DNA of 12,209 nt, taken from an uncultured Rikenellaceae bacterium. GTDB taxonomy: Bacteria; Bacteroidota; Bacteroidia; Bacteroidales; Rikenellaceae. Shown piece after piece: positions 6,214-12,209 of the stretch (positions are counted from its first letter, which is position 1; every line of letters begins with the position of its first letter). Location of the stretch: assembly GCA_947176715.1 (NCBI GenBank), contig CAMWRR010000023.1, positions 1 through 12,209 of the forward strand, written 5' to 3'. The notes under the pieces were generated by a model. The model had not been told where the DNA came from. It saw nothing but the letters and a program-made list of their open reading frames with translations, and did no database searches. Position numbers and translations under genes: made by a program.

Positions 6214-7314
6214 ATGACCCATATGTACAAAATACTTAAAATTATAGTATCGGCATTATTTATAATGCCGATACTTATATCTTGTAAAGGTGACGGCAAA
6301 TTCATCAGTATCGGAGAGCCTCGTTTTATAAGCGAATTTCCCAATACCGGAGAGTTACAGAAAATTGATGATTTCAATTGCAACGAAATAGGACTCAGGT
6401 CGATAAAAGTGATAGACACGCTGTTATTCATCGACAGGGCTAGCAGTTGGACTATATATTCTCTTGACGGGAAGAGAAAATACGGAGAATGCATGAGGAT
6501 AGGGCGAGGCTCCGGGGAGTTCAGTTATTATGTGCCGTGGGTAAGCTCGTGTCATTTTTTTCACGAAAACGACTCTCTGTTCGTATATGCGCCTGAGAAA
6601 TACAGGGGGTATATTTATGAACTCAATATATCAGAACTTTTAGAAAATGGAAATTCCATCCCTCGCATCGCGATAGAGACCGACCGCATACAGAGCACCA
6701 GCTGGGCGATAACCCCATGCGGGAAAGGCAGAATACTTATCACGCAAGCGGACGACTACCTCACCGGGTTACAGCGATTGATGTACGAAAACGACACTGT
6801 AAACCAGCTGTCTGTTACACAAGATATAGATAAAGTGACCGTAAATCCGGGTGGGGATGTTAACCTGATTTCCAAGGTAATACGCTACAATGCTGCCGCC
6901 GACAAATTTGTAGAAGCAATGATCTACCTCAATCAGATAAACATAATCTCTGGCGACGGCACCGAAGGCAAGACGATATGCGTAGGCAAGCGGCTCGACG
7001 ATGTCTCCAAGATTGAAAAGGAGCCTAGAATTTCCCGAAAGGACACGTATATCTCGGTGTCGGCATGGGACGAAGGCTTCGGCGCCATCTATTCAGGAGC
7101 TTCCGACATAAACATACAAAAGTTGCTCTCCAACAAGAGCCAGATACAATTTTTCGACTGGGAAGGCAACCCCAAATACCTCGTAGAGGTTCCGTATCAA
7201 GCTCTCGAGTTAGACATAGACTTCGCCAACAACGTGCTGTATGTCATATGCGAAAACAATGACACAATGATAGCTTACGACGCGACCGATATAATACGGT
7301 GCCTCAGAAGCTGA
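6214..7314 (+). CDS. 6-bladed beta-propeller (BF3164-like) lipoprotein, paired with the NVEAL-like peptide
   Basis: A 366-residue predicted lipoprotein. The signal sequence ends in lipobox LISC (Cys24), followed by KGDGK. The body has the repeated beta-rich pattern of the Bacteroidota propeller family, with IGRGSGE at about residues 96-102 and a paralogue at 4399-5436. The start at 6214 directly abuts the stop of the peptide gene; ATG at 6223 is a possible alternative. The zero gap means translational coupling and argues for joint function. A perfect 13-bp hairpin (6246-6275) lies within the signal-peptide codons. The 5' third is AT-rich, the 3' part closer to the host average. Role unknown; binding or anchoring the exported peptide at the envelope is a reasonable guess, nothing more. 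Confidence 0.8.
   Translation: MTHMYKILKIIVSALFIMPILISCKGDGKFISIGEPRFISEFPNTGELQKIDDFNCNEIGLRSIKVIDTLLFIDRASSWTIYSLDGKRKYGECMRIGRGSGEFSYYVPWVSSCHFFHENDSLFVYAPEKYRGYIYELNISELLENGNSIPRIAIETDRIQSTSWAITPCGKGRILITQADDYLTGLQRLMYENDTVNQLSVTQDIDKVTVNPGGDVNLISKVIRYNAAADKFVEAMIYLNQINIISGDGTEGKTICVGKRLDDVSKIEKEPRISRKDTYISVSAWDEGFGAIYSGASDINIQKLLSNKSQIQFFDWEGNPKYLVEVPYQALELDIDFANNVLYVICENNDTMIAYDATDIIRCLRS
6246..6275 (+). promoter_or_regulatory. Perfect 13-bp hairpin inside the signal-peptide codons of the propeller gene
   Basis: AGTATCGGCATTA (6246-6258) and its exact complement TAATGCCGATACT (6263-6275) flank a TTTA loop. It begins 32 bases after the start codon and is not followed by a T-run, so it is not a standard terminator. 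Its place just behind the junction of two coupled genes suggests control of translation or mRNA processing. Confidence 0.6.
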
Positions 7315-7332
7315 CGGCATCGGGCAGATACG

Positions 7333-7380
7333 AAATCATGGCCGACTCCGGCTGAGGGGTCGGCCATGATTTATTACCCT
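7333..7380 (+). terminator. Terminator of the peptide/lipoprotein operon
   Basis: A perfect 14-bp inverted repeat (7333-7346 with 7359-7372), extendable inward by three more pairs, lies 18 bases after the stop codon. It ends in ATTT and is followed a few bases later by another T-run. The T-rich tail is imperfect, but the stem is very stable. Confidence 0.75.
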
Positions 7381-7439
7381 TTTTAGGAACTTCATACGAT
7401 CCCATATAAATAACGCGGGCCAGACGATGACAGAAAGCC

Positions 7440-7545
7440 GATAATCAATGTAATGATAAGGTCCTCGAAGCCCCGCCGGGAGGCCCTCCACAAAGTAAAT
7501 GCCGTAAAGCGAGCGCATCGCAAAAGGAAAATGAAGAATGAATTT
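7440..7545. repeat. Intergenic repeat, copy B (diverged)
   Basis: Contains GCCCCGCCGGGAGGCCCTCCAC, then TAAATGCCGTAAAGCGAGCGC. It is related to copy A at 5557-5745 (shared CCTCCAC, CCGTAA and GCG blocks, same order and orientation). The GCCGGGAGG core also resembles the minus strand near 1455-1465. No gene is supported between 7373 and 7640. Confidence 0.4.
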
Positions 7546-7571
7546 TACTTAACTCTGTGCTCGCCTTTCAC

Positions 7572-7579
7572 TATGTTTG
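7572..7579 (+). promoter_or_regulatory. Possible relic -7 promoter box before the pseudogene
   Basis: TATGTTTG fits TAnnTTTG, but no TTTG lies 19 bases upstream. It may be a leftover promoter of the decayed gene that starts around 7641. Confidence 0.25.
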
Positions 7580-7640
7580 TAACATAAAAAGCCGCCCCGT
7601 CGCTCGCGGCGAAGTCATCCCTATAAGCCCGAGATATACG

Positions 7641-7787
7641 ATGCGATTGAACAACGGAACAATACTCAATGATAACGAACGCGAACGGGCCGTGGTGGCC
7701 GTCTAGCGTCCCACCGACAAGGACTCGCAGACGGAGGAGTATTTGGACTAGCTGGAGATGCTCGCCGACACTGTCGGAGCCGTCGTC
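7641..7787 (+). pseudogene. hflX: Relic of the 5' end of an HflX-type GTPase gene
   Basis: In the frame of the ATG at 7641 the translation reads MRLNNGTILNDNERERAVV and then, past a TAG at 7704, continues with TEEYLD, a TAG at 7749, and LEMLADTVGAVV. Bacteroidota HflX proteins (ribosome-associated GTPases) begin with a similar series: ERAVLVG, then EYLDEL and FLAxTAGA. The second TAG stands where the family has Glu, one base change from GAG. The glycine-rich and GTP-binding parts of HflX are absent; at about 7785 the frame goes over into a dCMP deaminase. With two stops and no GTPase domain it is a dead fragment. The HflX identity rests on remembered family patterns and is fairly but not fully certain. 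Confidence 0.5.
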
Positions 7788-8042
7788 ACCAAACCCTACG
7801 TGCTTCACGCCGAAGCCAACGCCATAATCAAGGTGGCCAAGAGCAATAACAGTAACCGCGGGGCTACGTTATACGTCGCCGCCTCGCCATACATAGAGTG
7901 CACCAAGCTGATAATGCAGGCCGACATCGTGATTGCGGTCTTCTGCAAGGGCTACCACAGCGAATATGGGGACGTTCCGTTCCGCCGGTCTTTGGAGCTA
8001 CGCTTCGAGTATTTAAGACAAAGAACGGTCCGACGTCCATAG
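7758..8042 (+). pseudogene. Relic of the 3' part of a dCMP/deoxycytidylate deaminase gene
   Basis: An open frame of 94 codons from ATG 7758. From about 7788 it reads TKPYVLHAEANAIIKVAKSN and later GATLYVAASPYIECTKLIMQ, FCKGYHSEYG and FEYL. This matches the zinc-dependent dCMP deaminase core up to its usual C-terminus. The motif HAE (7806-7814) is intact, but the first zinc cysteine of SPCxxC is Tyr (TAC at 7890-7892, one base from TGC); the second Cys (7899-7901) remains. The N-terminal third of the enzyme is missing and is replaced by an HflX-like segment in the same frame. Without a complete zinc site the product should be inactive as a deaminase. It lies just upstream of the dnaX promoter. 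Confidence 0.75.
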
Positions 8043-8110
8043 TCTTGTCCGGGCTTTAAAATACACGTTATGTTTTGCCGGACGGCAATAATATTATATC
8101 GGAAAAAAGC

Positions 8111-8118
8111 TATCTTTG
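8111..8118 (+). promoter_or_regulatory. -7 promoter box of dnaX
   Basis: TATCTTTG matches TAnnTTTG and is placed 21 bases before the dnaX ATG, giving a short A-rich leader of about 16 bases. The -33 position (8088-8091, ATAA) does not match TTTG. Confidence 0.5.
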
Positions 8119-8139
8119 TAAAATATTCAAGAAAATCAC

Positions 8140-9960
8140 ATGAGCGATTTCATAGTATCGGCACGAAAATACAGGCCCGTGACCTTCGAGTCGGTGGTGG
8201 GCCAGAAGCATATCACCGACACGTTGCGCAATGCCGTTATGCGCGGTACGCTTGCCCACGCCTATCTCTTCTGCGGTCCGCGCGGCGTGGGTAAGACCAC
8301 CTGCGCCCGCATCTTGGCCAAGACCATCAACTGCATGTCGCCGGGTCCCGATGCGGAGCCGTGTAACGAGTGCGAGTCGTGCCGTTCGTTTGGCGACAAC
8401 CGTTCGTTCAACATACATGAGCTCGACGCCGCTTCCAACAACTCGGTGGACAACATACGCGCCCTTACCGAGCAGGTGCGCATACCGCCGCAGGTGGGCC
8501 GGTACAGTATCTACATCATAGACGAGGCCCACATGCTCTCCACTGCCGCTTTCAACGCCTTTCTCAAGACGTTGGAGGAGCCGCCCGCCCACGCCATATT
8601 CATATTGGCCACCACAGAGAAACACAAGATTATCCCCACCTTACTGTCGCGTTGTCAGATATACGACTTCAAGCGCATAAAGGCGGACGACGTGGTGGGC
8701 TACCTCCGCTTCATATCCGACAAGGAGGGGGTATCGTACGACGACGAGGCGCTTCACATCATAGCCCAGAAAGCCGACGGCTGTATGCGCGACGCCCTCT
8801 CCATGTACGACAAGACGGTGCTCTTCTGCGGCGGCCGGCTTACGGGTCACGCGGTGGCCGAGGCGCTCAACGTGCTCGACTACGACACCTATTTCAACTT
8901 CGTAGACGCCGTCACCTCTGGCGATTATGCCTCCGCACTCATGCAGTTCGACGAGGTGTTGCAGAAGGGTTTCGACCCGCAGATATTTCTCGGCGGCTTG
9001 TCGTCCCATTTGCGTAACCTGCTGGTAGCAAAGAACGATGCCACCATGCCGCTCCTCGAGGTGTCGGGGTCGGTGGCCGAGCGTTATCGCAAGCAGGCGG
9101 CCGCCGTGCAGGTGTCGTTCGTGTTCGATGCGCTGAGCATAGCCTCGTCGGGCGAGCGCGACATCCGTAACAGCAATTCGCAGAGGCTTCATAGCGAGAT
9201 AGCCATACTCAAGATGTGCAACCTCTCGCCCCTCAAGCTCTCGGGCGGCTCCCAGATGACTACATACACTCTGCCCTCCATAACATCGGCTCCGGCTCCG
9301 CAACCTGCGGCACAGACCCCTCCTGTCGCCCAGCCTAAGCCCGCGGCTCCGTCGGCTCCCGCAGTCCCATCCGTCCCGCCGCCCGCCGACAGCCGCAGAC
9401 CAACGGAGGCACCGGCCGTGGAGGCGCCGCCTGCCCCTGCCCCGGAGCCGAAGGTGACTCAACCGCAGATGCCCTCATCGCCTACGGGGCGCAACTCCCG
9501 TTTGGGGTTGTCGATAGGCACCATGATAAGCGATGCGAGCAAGCGTCCGTCCGTTGCGGAGGAGCCGGCGTCAGAGGGTGTCTTGGAGCCGTGTAAGATA
9601 GCCGAGAGCGACACTACCGCCGTTATGGAGGGGTGCCGCGCCTATGCCGCCGAGCTGATGGAGCGACGTCCGAGGCTCGCAATGGCTTTCAACTCGGCAA
9701 GGATAGAGGATGGGGCGGTGGTGCTCACCCTTAACAGCAAGATAGTGGAGCAGGAGGTGGTGCAGAACAAGCACGAGTTCGTGGTGCGTCTCATGGCCCT
9801 GTCGGGGGTGGAGCGGCTCGATATAAATACCGTTGTGGACGAGACGCTGGAGGAGGTTAAGACCATCCTCGTTAAAGACGAAGACAAGCTGAAGTTTCTC
9901 TCGGAGAAGAACGGGGCCATGAAGCAACTGTGCTCCGAGCTTAATCTCGATTTCTGTTAG
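8140..9960 (+). CDS. dnaX: DNA polymerase III subunit gamma/tau
   Basis: Clamp-loader ATPase of the replicative polymerase, 606 residues. Domains: an AAA+ module with Walker A GPRGVGKT (46-53); the dnaX zinc knuckle (Cys65, Cys75, Cys78, Cys81); Walker B YIIDEAH (125-131); sensor 1 ATT (157-159); and the SRC arginine finger (Arg171). The helical lid and collar run to about 370, followed by a Pro/Ala-rich linker (about 377-450) and a C-terminal domain to 606. The start MSDFIVSARKYRP is the normal family beginning. I see no run of six or more A that could serve as the E. coli-type slippery site, so a single full-length product is expected. It stands alone between the decayed region and the candidate RNA. 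Confidence 0.96.
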   Translation: MSDFIVSARKYRPVTFESVVGQKHITDTLRNAVMRGTLAHAYLFCGPRGVGKTTCARILAKTINCMSPGPDAEPCNECESCRSFGDNRSFNIHELDAASNNSVDNIRALTEQVRIPPQVGRYSIYIIDEAHMLSTAAFNAFLKTLEEPPAHAIFILATTEKHKIIPTLLSRCQIYDFKRIKADDVVGYLRFISDKEGVSYDDEALHIIAQKADGCMRDALSMYDKTVLFCGGRLTGHAVAEALNVLDYDTYFNFVDAVTSGDYASALMQFDEVLQKGFDPQIFLGGLSSHLRNLLVAKNDATMPLLEVSGSVAERYRKQAAAVQVSFVFDALSIASSGERDIRNSNSQRLHSEIAILKMCNLSPLKLSGGSQMTTYTLPSITSAPAPQPAAQTPPVAQPKPAAPSAPAVPSVPPPADSRRPTEAPAVEAPPAPAPEPKVTQPQMPSSPTGRNSRLGLSIGTMISDASKRPSVAEEPASEGVLEPCKIAESDTTAVMEGCRAYAAELMERRPRLAMAFNSARIEDGAVVLTLNSKIVEQEVVQNKHEFVVRLMALSGVERLDINTVVDETLEEVKTILVKDEDKLKFLSEKNGAMKQLCSELNLDFC

Positions 9961-9970
9961 TTTGCTGTAT

Positions 9971-10150
9971 GTGCGGGGCTGTTGTCGCGCCCGCCGGGGG
10001 GCGTAAACGAAGCCGTCATCGCCTTCTTGCACCCGTGGCGCCTGCACGACGCTACGAGGTGGACGGAGTCAGGGTCATTCGTTTACGCTGAGCCGCTTGA
10101 GACGTAAAGCCCTCGCCGAGGGTTCTACGTGGGTGCCTAGCCCGTTTTTT
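9971..10150 (+). ncRNA. Candidate structured RNA (three-way junction, possibly 6S-like)
   Basis: No gene is credible between dnaX and 10350. This part has nested complementarity. The closing pairs are CGGGGCT (9974-9980) with AGCCCG (10139-10144), one bulged G, followed directly by TTTTTT. A second stem is CGCCC (9988-9992) with GGGTG (10131-10135). A perfect 11-bp stem is GCGTAAACGAA (10001-10011) with 10078-10088, continued by CCGTC/GACGG (10013-10017 with 10062-10066). A side hairpin at 10102-10130 has 13 positions, one mismatch and one G-T pair. The result is a closing stem, a bubble with a 3'-side hairpin, a long arm and a T-run. Size and shape recall 6S RNA, but I cannot confirm the family. 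A near-match promoter box (TAGTTTG) overlaps the dnaX stop. Confidence 0.5.
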
Positions 10151-10349
10151 CAAACCAATATTACGGCTCCGCCGCTACCCGGACACTTTAAGGCGATGCG
10201 GCTTTTTATCTGTGACGGCATTCATCTCAGCCGACATTATATAGACTGTTCGGTTTGTTATCTGTCTCTGCAACACTCCTCTTACGGCCGAACATTACCC
10301 GTGCCGGGTCTTGGTGTCGTTCCGTAAATAGTACAGGCCGCCTTACGGC
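10151..10349. other. Intergenic stretch without a supported gene
   Basis: The only structures seen are a weak hairpin, GCCGC (10171-10175) with GCGGC (10198-10202), followed by TTTTTA, which could act as a back-up terminator for the plus strand, and a 4-bp hairpin just past the stop of the minus-strand gene. TTACGGC occurs three times (near 10161, 10274 and 10343) with no evident meaning. Confidence 0.3.
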
Positions 10350-10808
10350 TCACCTCAATACCGAGGCAATCACATTCTCCGGGATAGATTTGCTCCGTCC
10401 CTGCCATACATAGCCTCCTCTGCCGTCCGCCAACACGGCGAATGGCACGTAGCGCACACCGTAGTCGGCAAAGCTCTTGCCCCCGGCATCTATGGCCACG
10501 GAGAAGCGCGGGGCCTCGCCGCTGAAGAAGGCGCGCGTGGTCTGTTCGTCGTCGCCGCTTACCAATACCACGTCTATCTTGCCGCGATATTTGTCAGCAA
10601 AGGCCGACAGCGTCTCTATCTGCGAGCGGCTCTGACTCCCCGAAGATACGAAGAACTCCACCAAAACGGGCCTCCCCTTGTCGGTTGGGCCGCCGTATAT
10701 GTATTTCGATACGGTCAGCTTGGGGGCCTTCTCGCCAGCCACGAGACGTTGGGCCGAGGCCGAAACCGTGCACGATATGAGCGCTATCAGAAGTATCAGT
10801 CGTTTCAT
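10350..10808 (-). CDS. Exported thioredoxin-fold (TlpA/AhpC-like) protein without redox cysteines
   Basis: A 152-residue protein. Its N-terminus can be read as a signal peptide cut at SASA before Gln20, or as a lipoprotein signal with lipobox LISC (Cys13). VAGEKAPKLTV resembles the entry strand of TlpA/ResA/AhpC proteins, and the cis-proline is kept (RYVPF). At the active-site position the sequence is SGSQSRSQI where a relative would have WCxxCRxEI. Gly57 and Ser60 thus replace the two cysteines, and the mature protein has no cysteine at all. It cannot do thiol-disulfide exchange in the usual way; a binding, chaperone or structural role is possible. It follows the ABC exporter gene by 43 bases on the same strand and is probably in its operon. 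Confidence 0.75.
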   Translation of the reverse strand: MKRLILLIALISCTVSASAQRLVAGEKAPKLTVSKYIYGGPTDKGRPVLVEFFVSSGSQSRSQIETLSAFADKYRGKIDVVLVSGDDEQTTRAFFSGEAPRFSVAIDAGGKSFADYGVRYVPFAVLADGRGGYVWQGRSKSIPENVIASVLR

Positions 10809-10851
10809 AACAAAACCTTTTACGCCGCAGACATCAACAGCCGTGCCACAC

Positions 10852-12209
10852 CTACACCTGTTGCAGCTCTATGAGTTTGCGGTAGGAGCCGCCGGCGGCC
10901 ATAAGCTCGTCGTGCGTGCCCTGCTCCACGATGCACCCTTTGTCTATCACTATTATCTTGTCGGCATGTTGTATTGTGCTCAGTCTGTGGGCTATTACCA
11001 GCGAGGTGCGCCCTACGAGTATCGACGATAGGGCGTCCTGCACGAGTCTTTCGCTCTCGGTGTCCAATGCCGATGTGGCCTCGTCGAGTATCAGAAGCCC
11101 GGGATCGCGCAACACGGCGCGAGCTATGCTCAGACGCTGACGCTGACCGCCCGAGAGCTTGGTGCCGCGGTCGCCTATGTTGGTGTCGTAGCCGTTCTCC
11201 GTCTCCATGATGAAGTCGTGGGCGTTGGCTATGCGTGCGGCCGCCTCCACCTCGGCAAAGGTGCTCGCGGTGTCGCCGAGGCGTATGTTCTGCTCTATGG
11301 TGTCGTTGAAGAGCACCACCTCCTGCGATACTATGCCCATGAACGAGCGTAACGATTCGAGACGGTACTCCTTTATGTCTATGCCGTCCAAGAGTATCTG
11401 TCCGCCGCTAACGTCGTAGAAGCGGGGGATGAGGTCGGCTATCGTCGACTTGCCGCCCCCCGAGCTGCCCACCAAAGCCACCGTCTCGCCCTTGTTTATG
11501 GTGAAGCTGATGCCGTGCAGCACCTCTTTGTCCTCGTACGAGAAGCTGACGTTACGGAACTCTATGCTCTCGCGTATGCCTTCGGCCTCTATGGGGTCTT
11601 TGCGGTCGAGCACTTCGGGTGTCATGTCTATCAGCTCTATCACACGGTCGCCCGCCGCCAGCCCCTGATGTATGGTGCTGAACGAGTCGGCCACCGAGCG
11701 GGCGGGACGGGTCACCTGCGAGAACATGGCAAGATAGGCGAGGAATGCGCCGGCGTCGAGCTGACCCTCCACCACCATGCCGCCGCCGTATATGAGTATG
11801 ACGGCCACGGCCGACACGCCGAGGAACTCCGACATGGGCGAGGCCATCTGTTGACGCGTGGCCATAGAGCGCATTATGGAGGAGAAGCGACGGTTGACCG
11901 CCGTGAACTTGTCTATTACGTAATCGACGGCGTTGTATGATTTTATCACCTTTACGCCGCTTAGCGACTCCTCGGCTATGGATACCATCTCGCCCAGCTC
12001 CTCCTGTGCCTGACGGGCGCTCCGTCGCAGACGTTTGACTATGAAGCCTATCACCAGAGCCGTAAAGGGAAGCATGCACAGCACGAATACTGTCAGACGT
12101 CCCGATATGGCTATCAGCGCCACGAAATAGCCTATTATGAGGGCCGGCTCCTTGAACGCCACCTGCAATGTGTTGGTGACGCAGAACTGAACCACGTTGA
12201 TGTCGGATG
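10852..12209 (-). CDS. MsbA-type ABC exporter, permease fused to ATPase (5' end outside window)
   Basis: A half-transporter of the ABCB/MsbA class, whose members move lipids or drugs across the inner membrane. The frame runs off the window end; codons for SDIN precede the GTG at 12195, so that GTG is internal and roughly the first 150 residues are missing. The visible part has the later membrane helices and, from about residue 205 (counted from that GTG), the ATPase domain: Walker A GSSGGGKST (around 11447-11473), Q-loop VSQE, signature LSGGQRQR (around 11132-11158), Walker B LLILDEATS and H-loop IAHRLST. The end, DELMAAGGSYRKLIELQQ, is typical. All catalytic motifs are intact. Substrate cannot be decided; lipid A-core export is a common role, but Bacteroidales often have several paralogues. 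A cysteine-less thioredoxin-fold gene follows. Confidence 0.92.
   Translation of the reverse strand, partial: SDINVVQFCVTNTLQVAFKEPALIIGYFVALIAISGRLTVFVLCMLPFTALVIGFIVKRLRRSARQAQEELGEMVSIAEESLSGVKVIKSYNAVDYVIDKFTAVNRRFSSIMRSMATRQQMASPMSEFLGVSAVAVILIYGGGMVVEGQLDAGAFLAYLAMFSQVTRPARSVADSFSTIHQGLAAGDRVIELIDMTPEVLDRKDPIEAEGIRESIEFRNVSFSYEDKEVLHGISFTINKGETVALVGSSGGGKSTIADLIPRFYDVSGGQILLDGIDIKEYRLESLRSFMGIVSQEVVLFNDTIEQNIRLGDTASTFAEVEAAARIANAHDFIMETENGYDTNIGDRGTKLSGGQRQRLSIARAVLRDPGLLILDEATSALDTESERLVQDALSSILVGRTSLVIAHRLSTIQHADKIIVIDKGCIVEQGTHDELMAAGGSYRKLIELQQV

Noticed and set aside
8140..9960. Programmed frameshift in dnaX giving a short gamma form
   Set aside because: No A-rich slippery heptamer of the E. 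coli type was found in the gene, so only the long form is supported.
10097..10327. 76-codon open frame after dnaX
   Set aside because: It overlaps the structured-RNA candidate and its T-run; no start context or recognisable protein pattern.
1..12209. CRISPR arrays, tRNA or rRNA genes, insertion sequences, phage genes
   Set aside because: I looked for repeat-spacer periodicity, cloverleaf and rRNA signatures, transposase motifs and terminal inverted repeats and saw none.

Overview
The window looks like a chromosomal segment of a gut-type Bacteroidales bacterium. Two promoters match the Bacteroidota consensus exactly (TTTG, 19 bases, TAnnTTTG), and no clear Shine-Dalgarno sequences precede the genes. 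RlmN, TonB and DsbD read like Bacteroidales proteins, and NVEAL-type peptides with 6-bladed propeller lipoproteins are typical of this phylum. The GC-rich housekeeping genes and the style of intergenic repeat suggest an Alistipes-like (Rikenellaceae) member; that genus guess is inference.

Layout. 1-1385 is the 3' part of a DsbD-type thiol:disulfide transporter with a C-terminal thioredoxin domain. It converges, across a repeat-filled gap with two strong terminators, on a secreted thioredoxin (1706-2125, minus), which lies 75 bases behind rlmN (2201-3235, minus). rlmN diverges from a TonB-family gene (3588-4286) that has its own terminator. Then comes an accessory stretch: an orphan propeller lipoprotein (4399-5436); an intergenic repeat (about 5557-5745); a perfect promoter; and a two-gene operon of a small NVEAL-like exported peptide (5941-6213) joined without a gap to a second propeller lipoprotein (6214-7314), ended by a long terminator. 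7373-8042 is decaying sequence with another repeat copy and a chimeric pseudogene. It seems to join the start of an HflX GTPase gene to the end of a dCMP deaminase gene. dnaX (8140-9960) follows. After it lies a roughly 175-base segment with a coherent three-way-junction fold and a T6 tail, a candidate structured RNA (6S-like in shape). The window closes with a minus-strand pair: an MsbA-type ABC exporter (10852-12209, 5' end outside) and a thioredoxin-fold protein without active-site cysteines (10350-10808).

Functional themes. Three thioredoxin-fold proteins (DsbD C-terminus, 1706-2125, 10350-10808) point to envelope redox and folding. TonB, the lipoproteins and the ABC exporter are also envelope functions, while rlmN and dnaX are core housekeeping. 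The part most likely to hold undescribed biology is the NVEAL-peptide/propeller operon. It is visibly more AT-rich than its neighbours, and a perfect 13-bp hairpin lies inside the signal-peptide codons of its second gene.
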